From NCBI RefSeq assembly GCF_032884065.1, contig NC_088881.1:14656039-14720038 (forward strand): 64,000 nucleotides of DNA. Reading direction: 5' to 3'. The notes under the pieces are model-generated. The model was not told where the DNA came from. It made no database searches and was given only the letters and a program-made list of their open reading frames with translations. This document shows, piece by piece, positions 1 through 11,200 of the stretch. Every line of letters begins with the position of its first letter. Positions within the stretch are counted from its first letter, which is position 1. Position numbers and translations under genes: made by a program. Origin of the DNA: Artemia franciscana. Taxonomy: Eukaryota; Arthropoda; Branchiopoda; Anostraca; Artemiidae.

Positions 1-120
1 TTGTCTTCCACCAGCCCATTTGAGAAAAATCATTTATGACAACAATATACCCATGGTTGGCTCAGAATCTCTCTAAAATGTTTTAAACAGAAAGGAACTT
101 TAAGAATTATACTGATCAGC
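1..120. repeat. Dispersed repeat, copy A (partner at 5811-5930)
   Basis: The first 120 bases match 5811-5930 in the same orientation. Shared landmarks are CATTTGAG.AAAATCATTT, CCCATGGTTGGCT.AGAA and CTCTCTAAA, and both end with an AT-rich block containing CTGATCAGCA or CTAATCAGCA. Class unknown. In both places it flanks fold-back elements, so it may be a terminal or internal part of the same composite family. Confidence 0.6.
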
Positions 121-289
121 AAGAAGAATATTAACATAACTCTCTAAACTTGGTGCTTTTTAAGACAATTTTTAGCAAAGCAAATGCAAAACCCCCAAAG
201 ACTTTTAGTTGAATCTATGAAACAAAGGGCAGGTATTCCTTTACATTTTATAAAACATGTAAAAAAATAAATGTATTTATAACAGAAAG

Positions 290-2640
290 CAACCGACATC
301 AATGAAATGAAATAAAACAAAAATTCATGGAGAATAAATAATTTCAGCCATATATTTAACCTATAATGAGGTGGCATAAAAGACTATTTCTAAAATTAGA
401 AAAAAAACAGCATTATGGCTTAAAGTTCTGCTCAATCAAGAGGAATTGTCTTTTAGGAACTAAAGCCAGAGAAAAAGAAGCTAATAACCAGAAAATAAGG
501 CACCCAAAAATTTCAGGACCCTTTAGTGGGAAAAAATTAGAGGTAGGTACTTCAAATACCTTCCTGGGATATACTTTAGCCTGTAGATACATCCTTGAAA
601 GTTTCATTTTCCTAGCCTAACCTCTTTCAAAGATAGCCAAAAGTAGCTAAAGTAAAATTTTTCCCCTACTTTAACTTGAAAATCCAGTTTAAATAGCAAT
701 CTCAACAAATATAGACTATATAAAAGGCTATTGGTATTGGCCTAATCATTCTAACTTTTTTTAACTAAAAATTATAGGATGGTTTAGAAACTAGGCTTGT
801 TTGATATGGTAATATTTGACTAACTCACCAATGTGATAGCTGCCTTCCTAAGAACCAACATATTTAATAACCGAAAAACTTTTCTTCTGACTCCTTAGCC
901 TACGCAAGACGGGCTTAGAACACCAAAAACCCTTTTATCTAGACTTAACGATTTCATATGTTTATCCATTTAAAAAAATGTGTAACATTGACGTCACTTA
1001 TCCTCAATAATCTTTTTTATCGGGGTTAGAAAGTGCAAGCCCACAGACAAGTAATCTTGAGCGTTCGAAGGGGTAGTCCAAGCTGCCGTTTTATTTAGTA
1101 AAAAGTTGACCTAGAAAGTCAACACAGAATTGCGAATCGAACGCTTCAATGGCGAAAAATTTAGAAATATGAAATTGTTTAGTCTAAAGAAAAGACAAGG
1201 AAATTGTTAATAGGCCTAGTGGAAATAATCTTAGCTTTTCAGTGACCTGTAAGTAATCTTACAGGTCACTTACATGCATATTCCTTAGGATTTAAAGGGT
1301 TTTTGGTGTTCTAGGCCTATCTTGCATAGGCTAAGGTTAATAAGGAATGAAAAGAAAAATTTTATGTTGTTAAAAACGTTGATTCTCAGGAAGGCAGCTA
1401 TCACATTGGTGAGTTATTCTAATATTACCAAATCTAACAGGCTTAGTTTCTAAACCAACCTATAATTTTAGTTGAAAAAATTAAAAATTATAGGTTGGTT
1501 TGTAACTTTATATTATAGGTTAGTTAAAAACTAAAAATTATTGGCTTCTTTTCCCAGTAAAATTGGTGCAAACAGTATTACTGGCTTTCAAATAAAGTGA
1601 ATATACCACTCCATGCCCTTTTTTATCCTCTTTATAAATATAATAATTGCTTCTACCACAAATTCAGATTTAAGCACTTTTTGACCTCTTAAAAATGACC
1701 TATATGTGGGGTCATTACAAATCTGTAATAGCTTAGAAACAAATTTGGGCTATATATTTGTACATCAAGGGGTGGGGGGTAAAGCATAGCATATATTAAA
1801 TACGTAAACTAACCATTGGTGTATTTTTTTTTATGTTTGTGCTGTTGCACTGGTGATTTCTCTTCTCATTAAAATTCAATGTGCACAAACACATAAAAAA
1901 ATATGGCAAAGATTAGTTTACTTATTTAATATTTGCTATGCTTTACCCCCACCCCCCCCTGATGTGCAAATATATAGCCCAAATTTGTTTCTAATCTATT
2001 ACAGATTTTTTATACCCCATATTTAGGTCATTTTTAAGAGGCCAAAAATTGTTTAAATCTGAATTTGCAGTAAAAGCATTTATTATATATGTAAACAGCA
2101 TTAAAACAGGCATCAAGTGGTATATTCACTTTATATGAAAGCCAGTAATACTGTTTGCACCAATTTTACACTTTTCCCTAGTTATATAGTCTGTATTCAT
2201 TGAGATTGCTGTTTAAACTAGATTTTTAACATAAAGTAGGGGCAAAATTTTACTTTGGCTACTTTTGACTATCTTTGAAAGAGGTTAGGTTAGGAAAATG
2301 AAACTTTCAGGGATGTGTCTGCAGGCTGAAGTATGTCCCAGGAAAGTATTTTGAAGTACCTACCTCCATTTCTTTTCCCTCTAAATGGTCCTGAAATTGT
2401 GGGTTATCAGTTTTTTTTTTCTCTGGCTTTAGTTCTGAAAAGACAATTCCTGTTGATTTGCCATACTGTTGTTGCCATAACACTGGGTTTTCTAAATTTA
2501 GAAATAATCTTTTATGCCACCTCACAATAGGTTAAATATTTGGCAGATATTATTTATTCTCCATGAATTTTTTTTTTATTGGATTTCATATGATGTCAGT
2601 TGCTTTCTTTTAAACATACATTTATTTTTAAAAATCAAGC
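290..2640. repeat. Large fold-back element (long inverted repeat) with a nested insertion
   Basis: The left arm (about 290-950) is the inverse of the right arm (about 1290-1550 plus 2180-2640). Landmarks in inverse orientation: GAGGTGGCATAAAAGA at 369 against TCTTTTATGCCACCTC at about 2510; ATCTTTGAAAGAGGTTAGGT near 2271 against its complement near 620; CAATGTGATAGCTGCCTTCC near 830 against its complement near 1390; and ACACCAAAAACCCTTT near 920 against AAAGGGTTTTTGGTGTTCTA near 1297. The two hypothetical reading frames starting MRWHKRLFL on opposite strands are just the two arms. The central loop is about 340 bp. No transposase is visible. Confidence 0.8.
1553..2180. repeat. Second fold-back element nested in the right arm of the first
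   Basis: A near-perfect inverted repeat with ~300-bp arms (about 1553-1855 and 1880-2180). GGTGCAAACAGTATTACTGG near 1565 is the inverse of CCAGTAATACTGTTTGCACC near 2142. GGGGTGGGGGGTAAAGCATA near 1770 is the inverse of TATGCTTTACCCCCACCC near 1935. It interrupts the right arm of the larger palindrome with no counterpart in the left arm, so it inserted later. The short centre lies near 1865. No coding capacity. Confidence 0.8.
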
Positions 2641-2764
2641 TTCTTTTGAGAAAAAATTTGAATTATTTTTCTCTGAAAAATATCACTGAAATATAAAGTG
2701 ATATAAAATATGAGAAATATATGAGTGATATAAATATCACTGAAATTTTCTCTGAAATATCACT

Positions 2765-3340
2765 GAAAGGGGATAGGTTAGGAAAATGAAACTTTAAGGG
2801 ATGGGTCTACAGGCTAAAGTATGTCCTGGGAAGGTATTTCAAAGTAGATATTTCTACTCATTCTTGCTCTAGAGCGCCCTGACCCTTGATGACCTTCAAA
2901 AATAGGCTATCTGTGTTATAAAAGTGAAACCTTACAAAATAGATCTTCTGCTGAAATGAAGTACAACAAAGTTGTTCTCAGCTTAACAACTTTGCTCAAT
3001 CCCAATTTATAAGGTTTTAAAGATATGAAAAAACATTTCCTAAATTTGAAAAAAAAAATGTTGATATGGCTCAGAATTCTACTCAAATAAAAGGAATTGA
3101 ATTTTCAGAACTAAAGGCAGAGAAAAAGCAAATGGTACCTGAAAATTAAGGTAAAATGTTGTTTTGTCAAAATTTCAATAGGTATAGACCTGTCATGGAG
3201 TCAAATTTTAGGGCTCTGTAGAGGGAGAAGAAGTGGAGGTGGGTACTTTAAAATACCTTCCCAGGATATACTTTAGCCTATAGACCCATCCCTGAAAGTT
3301 TCATTTTCCTAACCTAACTTCTTTCTGAGATAGCAAGAAG
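2765..3340. repeat. Third, shorter fold-back copy of the same family
   Basis: 2770-2855 (GGTTAGGAAAATGAAACTTT, then ACAGGCTAAAGTATGTCC) is the inverse of 3240-3330 (GGATATACTTTAGCC, then GAAAGTTTCATTTTCCTAACC). The stretch 3060-3160 resembles 415-500 of the first element. This is a truncated relative of the 290-2640 element. The bases just before it (2640-2765) hold a short imperfect tandem repeat built on ATATCACTGAAAT. Confidence 0.65.
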
Positions 3341-3890
3341 TAACTCAACTAGAATTTTACCTTTTATCTGTCTGGTAAAAAACATCCTTCAAATTTTAGA
3401 TATGCTCTAATTATACAGGGGCAAAAAAATTGCTTTTTAAAATTGCCATTATGAGGTAAGATATTAGCTAAAATGCCTGTATAAAGCAAACTAGCCTACC
3501 TAGGGAGTCAAAACACTTGAATTTGCTTGCTGCTTCTTCAACAGTGGCAAAAGGTCTGACAATGAGTAAAGTATGGAATTTAAGTCAGAAACGCCTTTTA
3601 TGCTTTTTCTATTCTCACCAAAATAAAACACAAATCCCATGTTGACTTGCACAAAAACCTCAAGATAAGTTGTAGTAATTGGTCCTTTAGCCTGATGTAG
3701 CTGCTATTTGCTGCTATGAGTGCATAGTTTATAATGGGAGCTTAAAATTGTCTTGGCAAGCTGCATGGTTGAGTATACAACCCTCTAGGCTATACTCTCT
3801 TTCTTTATGTGCATATTATTCTTTAAAAATGATCAAGCTTCACATTAATCTCCTTTCATGACCTATAGTTGAAATTTGCTAGGGAAATAT
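3340..3890. other. Intergenic, no recognisable feature
   Basis: AT-rich DNA between two fold-back elements. No open frame, RNA or motif I can name. Confidence 0.5.
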
Positions 3891-6640
3891 TTATTCCACT
3901 AAAAACTCACCACCTATTTTTGAACTTCAATTATACAGCCCTGTTTTTTCTTACCCCCCTTAAGCCTGTATCCAGTTTCTGATAGCCATTTAAATTTCAT
4001 TTTGTCTGTTGCTCATTTCTTGTCAATATTACTGAGGGGTCACAGATAAGCACTAGAGTCCTCATTGATAAATAATATGTGCTTGTATATATATAGCTTG
4101 TTGCTACTTATTTTTCTCTGGGAATACAATGTTTGATGTGGCATAAACCAAAGAAAGGACCTGTAGGCCTAGAGAAAAATATGTTAAGAAAACCGATTTT
4201 TATAATTGCACAATAATTATAGCTTACATAATTTTACATGCAGTCCTGCTCTACTTTACCCCCAACCCTCCTAATATAGAAATATATAGCTGAAGTTACA
4301 TGTTACCTGTTGATTCTGCCAATCTATCCCTCAACCTTTAATGCCCTGTTAATTGAAGCAATTGCAACAAAGCAAGAATGGCGGAAAAGGTAACAGGTGA
4401 CAGAATACATTGGAACTACATAATTTTGGCTATATATTTACACATTAGGCAGGTTGGAGGTAAATTATAGTATAAAGATGCATGTTTTTCCCTTTGGTAT
4501 GTAGGCTAAGTAGAAGATCACTTGTACCTGATGCTGTCCCTGTTGTTTTTAATTGGATTGGAAACATCCAAAGAAAGTTTCCTTTGAAAAGGAAAGGTGA
4601 GATTGCCCAAAAGTGAGATTGAATTTGTCAAAGCTTGGAGGTTTGCCCCTTCAGTCTGTTTAAAGGAAAATGGATTCATAATTGAAGCTTTGTTCATTTC
4701 AATCTTAAGGGTGACCAATATTTGTGACAATTCATTAAATGGTTGTAAAGGGATACTTTTGTTTATTCATTAGTCTTCTTTGTTTTCTAACAGTTTTTTT
4801 TTAATCTTTAAATTGATATCCATTTCTTACAAATTTTTATTGATACCAGAGGTCCATTTGCAAGTTTTCACCTACTTTGTAATCCCTGGTCTCACAATTA
4901 CATTTAAATTTACTGAAGCTAGGACACACAGAACTCCTATCTATTTAAAGAAAATCAATGGATATAAGTAGGTTTTATTGTATTTAAGCCCTAGGGCCAT
5001 GGCAATTAAAAACAAAATAAAGGAGATTAACTTTAAAATACTTGACATTAAATAAGCATAATAGCCACAAAGAAAAACAAATAACAAAATTATGCTTCTG
5101 TGTTCAGTTGCCAACCTGAGCAACTGTCATACATTTTTAAATCTTGCAGAACATTCACCCCCATTACATTCACAAGCTATCTCTCATGATCCACAAATTT
5201 GTCCATACATCCACATTTCAGGGAAATGGAAGGACCATCACACTGGTATTCTTCATTTCTACTTATATTTAATGGGTTTGAAAGAAAGTTTCCATGGCTA
5301 AGTCAGTAGGCCAGTAAAGGACCTGGTGGTCCTTTAGCCAGGTAGTGCAATAGGAAGCTAAGGACCAGCCAGCCTATTCTCTTGCATGCCCTTCCTCCTT
5401 ACTGTCCCTAGATTTCCATCTGTACTCATTTAAAGTTGGGCCAATTCTAGCTGAGGTTAGTCATATCACCAACCCCTATCCAAAACCAAATAAACTGGCA
5501 ATGCCAGGAATTAAACCTATACATCTTGGACAAAGCGTTCCAACCCAAAGTGCCTACCACTTAGCAAGGAACACAAATTTGACCAGAGAACAATAATTAT
5601 TTGAAAAAAATTGCTATAGTTGTCCCACTACTGTCCTATAAATGCTATAGGCCCATTTTATTTACACAAATCAATTTAAGACAGGTATCAACAAAACTCC
5701 ATCAGGGATTGTATTTGCTTAAAATACAATCAAGCTATGTGAATGCTCAGCTTTGTGATATTCTAGTCTTGAAATAATAAAAAAAGAGAAAATTTATATT
5801 TTCTATTTATTTTTCACCAACTCATTTGAGCAAAATCATTTGTGACAGCCAAATGCCCATGGTTGGCTTAGAACCTCTCTAAATGCTCTGAAACAGCAGG
5901 AATTAAAAAAAAATATACTAATCAGCATTAAACTGTCCCTTAAATTTGAACACGTGTATTTAATTTGAAAATGATGCTACTGCTAGTCAAGTTACTGTGC
6001 TGTTCCCACTGGCTCTACTGCAGTTAAAAATGGGCAGTTACCACGCAGTAACTGCAGTTACTGAAAAACCATCAGCTGGAACAAACCCATAAGCAATTAT
6101 ATCTGTATATTATATCAATTATATATCTTATATTATATTATTATATTATATATATATATACATAAGCAATTATATCTGTAAAGAACATACAAAAAGGCAT
6201 CAAGTAGTATATTCACTTTATTTTTAAGTCAAAATATGAAAAAAACAAAAAATTTACTCCCGACCTGCCTAATTTGCTAATATATAGCCCAAATTTTAAA
6301 TGTATTTTGCCACCTTTTAGCCTACTTATTTTTCCAGTTCTTGTTTTGCCACAGTTGCTTCAATTATCAGGTACTATGGTTGAGGTATAGATTGGCAGAA
6401 TCAATAGGAAATATGCAATTTCAGCCTTAGATTTCCATATTAGGAGGGTTGGTGCTAAAGTAAAGCAGAGCTGCATACTTCTCTAGTGCTTAAGTATGAC
6501 CCCTTAGCAATATTGACAAGAAATGAGTAACAGAAAAAATTCAATTTGGACTAAATGGCAATCAGGAACTGGATACAGGCTAAAGGGGGCCAAAAACAGG
6601 GCTGTATAATTTGAGTTCAAAGAACTCCAATTATACAGTG
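3890..6640. repeat. Very long inverted repeat (fold-back) with a large loop
   Basis: The left arm (about 3890-4475) is the inverse of the right arm (about 6240-6640). Landmarks: AATTATACAGCCCTGTTTTT near 3930 against AAAAACAGGGCTGTATAATT near 6592; TCATTTCTTGTCAATATT near 4014 against AATATTGACAAGAAATGA near 6510; TTGATTCTGCCAATCTAT near 4309 against ATAGATTGGCAGAATCAA near 6387. The ~1.75-kb loop contains further repeats, including 5811-5930 and a (TA)n tract near 6110-6160. No coding signal. Confidence 0.7.
5811..5930. repeat. Dispersed repeat, copy B (partner at 1-120)
   Basis: Direct-orientation partner of the first 120 bases; it shares CCCATGGTTGGCT and the flanking AT-rich blocks. It lies inside the loop of the 3890-6640 inverted repeat. 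Confidence 0.6.
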
Positions 6641-7236
6641 ATTTAAAAAAAATCACTGTATATAAGTGATTTTTTAGTCAACTAAACGCTTCCCTTGCTA
6701 ATTTAGGACTTTAAATTGATTAGCCTACTGGAATTTACCTATCCTATGCAATTGAAATATTTTACCTTTCCAGAGCATTAAGACAATCCATCACAATAAA
6801 AAAAAAAAAATATCAAAGGCATCTTGAATGGAATGACGAAAAGAAGACAAATGAAAATCACAATTTGCAATCTAACAATTAAACTTCTGGCCACACAAAT
6901 TGTATTAGGATACCCAGCTCTGAAATAATTGCTCAAGTAGCTTTGCAGTAACTTTAACTAATATTGCAATAACTTTATAAGTTTTTTCTTAACCATTTTA
7001 TTATCTACCTATCCCCCCACCCAGTAAAAGATAAAACCCACCCACCCACACAAGAAAAAAGCCAGTTTTAACAAGGATAATAACATAGTTTCTAAGTCTA
7101 TTTTAGTGCAACCTACCCAATAACAAAAAATCTGGCTCAATAACTCACCACACTGGTACACAAAAGTGGTGCCTTCATCCTGAATCCATCTGAACACATA
7201 CTCCATGATTACCTATAATTGAAACTTTTGCCCTCT
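6640..7236. other. Intergenic upstream of Tom1
   Basis: Contains a small hairpin at about 6638-6660 (ACAGTGATT/AATCACTGT), an (A)n run near 6798, and T/C-rich stretches. The Tom1 promoter should lie here or in 7237-7483, but I see no convincing core element. Confidence 0.4.
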
Positions 7237-7347
7237 TTCCGAGTTAACTTGAGACGAACGTACAAAATGTAAAAGTTGTTAAAAGTCAACTTTTCATTAA
7301 CTTTCAGTCGACTTTTACAAATCGAACGCTAAAAGTTAACTCGGAAT
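7237..7347. promoter_or_regulatory. 110-bp palindrome just upstream of the Tom1 start codon
   Basis: The segment begins TTCCGAGTTAAC and ends GTTAACTCGGAA. Inside are AAAAGTCAAC and GTCGACTTTT, also inverted, and the GAACG/CGAACGC motifs. It ends about 135 bp before the Tom1 ATG, so it lies in the promoter or 5' UTR. It could be a small palindromic transposon (MITE) that now sits in the promoter, or a regulatory repeat. A similar AAAGTTGACC...GTCAAC...CGAATCGAACG stretch occurs in the loop of the 290-2640 fold-back (near 1105-1145). No TATA box or initiator is asserted. Confidence 0.45.
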
Positions 7348-7483
7348 CACAAATAAAACGTCAGAATGCTGGTTTCAGTCAACTTGGAATGTGATTCGAA
7401 CGCAACTCATTGGATTAGTCAGATAAGTAATTGGACAAGTAAAAGAACACGGGAAGAAGAAATAAGAGACTAAAAATTTAAGA

Positions 7484-7568
7484 ATGTCTTTTTTAGGCAT
7501 TGATTTAGATAGAATTGATTTCCTTGGAGTAAGCAATCCTTTTGCTACTCCAGTTGGCCAAAAAATAG
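7484..7568 (+). CDS. Tom1: Tom1 exon 1 (start codon; N-terminus before the VHS domain)
   Basis: First coding exon of a TOM1-family endosomal adaptor. These proteins bind ubiquitinated cargo through VHS and GAT domains, partner with Tollip and Endofin, and recruit clathrin to endosomes. The exon encodes 28 residues plus one base. It ends in the family hallmark NPFATPVGQKI (residues 18-28; human TOM1 has NPFSSPVGQRIE). The ATG has A at -3, and an in-frame TAA lies upstream at 7463, so this start is well supported. The donor is GTATGA at 7569. The single leftover G joins AG at 27894 to make the Glu codon that continues as EEATDSS, exactly as the family predicts. The N-terminus is about 8-10 residues longer than usual (MSFLGIDLDRIDFLGVS precedes NPF). 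Human comparisons are from memory, with no alignment run. Confidence 0.9.
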
Positions 7569-8269
7569 GTATGATAACTATAAGTTTTAGAATCAATCAA
7601 GGACTTAAAAATGTAAGCTAGGCTAGATTAAAACCTTAGTTCTTTTCTTGATAACATTGCCATGAAAAAGAAGTCTTGCTAGCACGTTCAAATAACCTCT
7701 GAGTAAATATAATCTCTATTATATGACCACATCTAGGAGAATAGTGTATTTAATTTGGTAGATAGCCTAGGTTTGAGAGTTTAAAACAGTTCAATATTTT
7801 AGGCAGGTGTGTCCAGGTATACTTCTTTTAGGCTAGTTCTTTTTTTGTACCATCACTATTCTGTCTGAGTAGTTTCTGTACTGGTGTTGCCTATGTTTTG
7901 TGCTGCCTTACTTTTTACATTTTTGATGGTGCTTTTTCTCACATGTCTTATCAAGTGATATCTGTTTTCACTTTTTGACATGTCAGAGGAAAAATTATTA
8001 TATAGCCCATGCCTCTTAAATCTCCAGATATGGACCCTTCTTCCTCCCCTAAATAATAAAGGTGGAGATTTGCCCCTGGTTATGACCCATATACAATTGT
8101 ACTTTTTTCTTACTAACCATATGCAGCAAAATAGTATCCCAAGTAGGCCTAAAGAGTAATAAAACTTCAATTTTTTTATTTTATGACCAATTTGTTAGGA
8201 AGGAGTTGTTGTGGAAATTTCAGAGGGATCTCTCTTGATTCAATATTGTAGGCTAAGTTCTATTGTGTT

Positions 8270-8640
8270 TTGAGAGTCCAAAAGGATTAGAGGGTAACTA
8301 GCCCCTTTCTTATGCACTTTTTAGTTGCCCTCTTACCAAAGAAATCAATTAAAATTTTGAAATAAAAATTCTATTCAAAATAGTTAAAGGTTTAAAAATT
8401 ATGCTCTGGGGACAATATTAACCCCCACAGCCCTTGGGGCAAGCCCTTTTAAGCTATGCAAATTGCCCACTGTTTATGTGTAGGTTTTATTATTGTGAAA
8501 AAGGAACATCTTTAAGCTTGTTTCTTCAAAGCACATAAGGACATTAAGAGGAAACCTTAGTGTCAAGAGGGGTATTGAACTAGATTCAAACACACTGGGT
8601 ACATTGAGGTTGTCAAGAGGGCAATACAGGTATATTTTAA
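8270..8640. repeat. Single copy of the 'AGAGGGTAACTAGCCCC' dispersed repeat
   Basis: Carries the same ordered motifs as the tandem block at 58.3-60.3 kb: a run on AGGGTAACTAGCCCC, a short A/T-rich stretch with CAAAATAG, a phrase like CCCACAGCCCTTGGGGCAAG, then AAATTGCCCA. It is one degenerate unit in the same orientation as the 58-kb array. Class unknown; no ORF. Confidence 0.5.
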
Positions 8641-10069
8641 TGACTCACTTTTATAATATTTTCATTGTTAGTAGTAAGGATGTATAACAAGTGTGCCTGT
8701 CAATGCTTTAGAAAAAAAATTCATAAAAGCATTCTTAGTGTCACTAACCATCAGTTTTATATATCTGAGTAAAATTTTCAATGCACCTAAAATTCTCCTT
8801 GAGTCAACCTGTTCTTTGCTCAAAGGGCTTTGTTTCAGTGCTAAAGCAGTCTGGTTGTTAGCTAATTTAAAATGTTGTGCATTGTTGTTAAAATACAGAT
8901 AACCTTGTGATAGCACTGTGGGTAAAGCTGTGCTTCCTGTCCAAGGGTACTGTGATTCTATCCTGTGTTTTGCAAGGAAGCATATCCAGATGAAATATGT
9001 TTAAATTTTTGTCCTATGGTGGTGTAATGGGTTTGACCTTAGCTTGGTAATATGGGACCCAAAGATCAAATTATGCTGCAGGAATGAACTGCAGGGCTGA
9101 CACAGGGACCTTAGTAGTCAAGAAGCGTCATTAATCCAATGTAATACAATACAGATAAAAACAGTATAGAACAAAAGCAGGCCTATTTAGTTTTTTATGG
9201 GGAACCAAAAAGAATATCTAAAAATTCAGCCAGCTTGGGCTCAGGGAGCTGATTCTACTGATACTTTCTCCTAATCTTTTTCTAAGGGTTTAAGGATGGT
9301 GTCCAGCATTGTAACTAAATAGTTTACAATACTATGTCTGGGTTTAAACCCAATTGTTTTCCTCAAGTTCAGTCAAATACAATCAATTTTTCAATTTGAT
9401 CAGATCCCAGATTTCTTGGATATTACTTTTTCTGTTGGAAAATTTTACACATTTTTGCTGAAACAGTTCCTTTCAGAGAGCCATTGAGCTGATGGCTGAG
9501 AGCCATTTCTTGCAGAGATTTATTAACTCTTTTGCATTGGGTCTGTACACCACATTTTTTTGTCTTTTGGGGCAATCTGATTTGAGACCCAAACAGTGTA
9601 TATGCAGTCACTCATACTGGAGTTAATGCAACTGGGTATCATGATATTCCTTACAGTTGATAAAAATGAGATAGCTACCTCTTGTTGGCACATTGACAAC
9701 TTGCATAAGCAAAATAGAATTGTTTAGCCATACACAGATTGTATAATTTCAGTGCTCCACTGCAATTAAGCTACTTGGTCTTGACAATAAGGGTCACAGA
9801 GTGGAGATTAAACAGTGCATATCATCATTTATAGTGCTTCCTTTGGTAGCTTCTTATGCTTGCACCACAACAACAGTAAGATGTGTCTACTTATTACATG
9901 TATTAGCTTATCAGGTTGGTTTGAGTGCAAACTTGACAAGTCATGTCTTTCTAGCACTTGACTGTTTTGCATTGATGTTTTTTTACTTGAGTTTATGTGG
10001 AATACTGGTTTTGAATGCTGGCACTTTAAGGTCCTTTGGGACAGCAATATATTCACATTTAGGTAGTAA

Positions 10070-11200
10070 CTTAATTCAAAGGACACTATATTTACCTACA
10101 TATCAAAATAAGGTAGCCAAAATATCTGAAGAACACCTTCAGGGAAGATTAAGTTGAAACTTTCAGAGGGACTTTAGGGTCAAATGGACCTTAAGGTTTG
10201 ACTTGGAAGAAGGAGACAGAGGTTAACCTAATTCTACTTTTGATATCCAAGCTGTCAAAATAGTATATTTGTAGTATCAAGGGAATGGTTAGGGAGATGT
10301 GATTAAAACTTTAAAGTCGTATAGAAGAGGGGGCAAGGGGAACTCAAATATAGTATTGAGAGAGGTAGCTAAAATTCTTGTCCTCAATTCAGCTAAAAGG
10401 TTTTGAAAAATGCACCAGAATGAGAATTATAATGTCTCTTCTCTAATCTGCCTAATTTTTTTTTATCTGGAATTTTCTATTGGACCTATAATTATATTCA
10501 AGTTCATGTAGTAAGATCAACTAAAAACATGTGTTGTGAGTTGATCAAAGCAACATATCCATATTGTTTTGAGAGTTGCTTTGGGATTTGGGCTGAAACA
10601 TTTAGAGATAGTTGGGGGCAGCAAATGGACCTTATATCTTGGCTTGGGAGACAAGACAGAGGGAAGTCTTGTCTTGAAGACAAGATAAGCCTAAAGATTG
10701 GGTTTCCAATCTATAAGAAATTTTGGTATTGTGGTTCCTTGATGGTTTTGAATTGCTTCCTTGTGATGTAGCTATGTCAGATGAAAAAAAAAATGTGTAC
10801 CCCAGTCTATCATAATAGTGTATCTGCATCATTTCAAGAATATCTTTGATGTTTTAATTGAGATTTTAAAGGTTTATTGGGGGTGCAAGTGGACCTCCAA
10901 ACTTTTGGAGTGCTGGTGGAGGGAGGGGGCTAGAAGACTTTATGTTTTGTGTTTAGAAGGAAATATAGGGGTAAAAATAGTGTATATCCTCAATCTGCCT
11001 AAAAGTATTTCAGCTGTCAGCCCAACTGGAACTTCTAACCAGTTCAAGGTGAAGTAGTGTGGTAAATCAAAAGACAGTGTATTCACCTGTGCTATCGAAA
11101 TAGCAAGTTTTAATGTTTTGGAAATAGCTGGGAGGATTGATTATAACTTCTAGGGAGGAAATTAAAAGGGCAAGGAATTTAAAACATTATTTTGTGAAAG
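10070..11200. repeat. Degenerate tandem-like repeats in intron 1
   Basis: Loose reiterations of a block around GGGGG-CAA-TGGACCT occur near 10180, 10615 and 10885, each followed by G-rich AGAGGG/GGAGGG stretches. Spacing is irregular (roughly 270-430 bp). They resemble, distantly, the unit of the 58-60 kb block. The small open frames here match no family I know. The call rests on visual motif recurrence only. Confidence 0.35.

Noticed and set aside
366-620. Open frames starting MRWHKRLFL on opposite strands near 366 and 2525
   Set aside because: They are the two arms of one inverted repeat; the similarity comes from the palindrome and not from a gene family.
7856-8170. 104-codon minus-strand open frame with a His-rich HLIRHVRK stretch
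   Set aside because: It vaguely recalls a zinc finger but lacks paired Cys; no homologous context.
9801-10157. 118-codon open frame in intron 1
   Set aside because: No family similarity, no splice support, AT-rich background makes this length expected in 20 kb.
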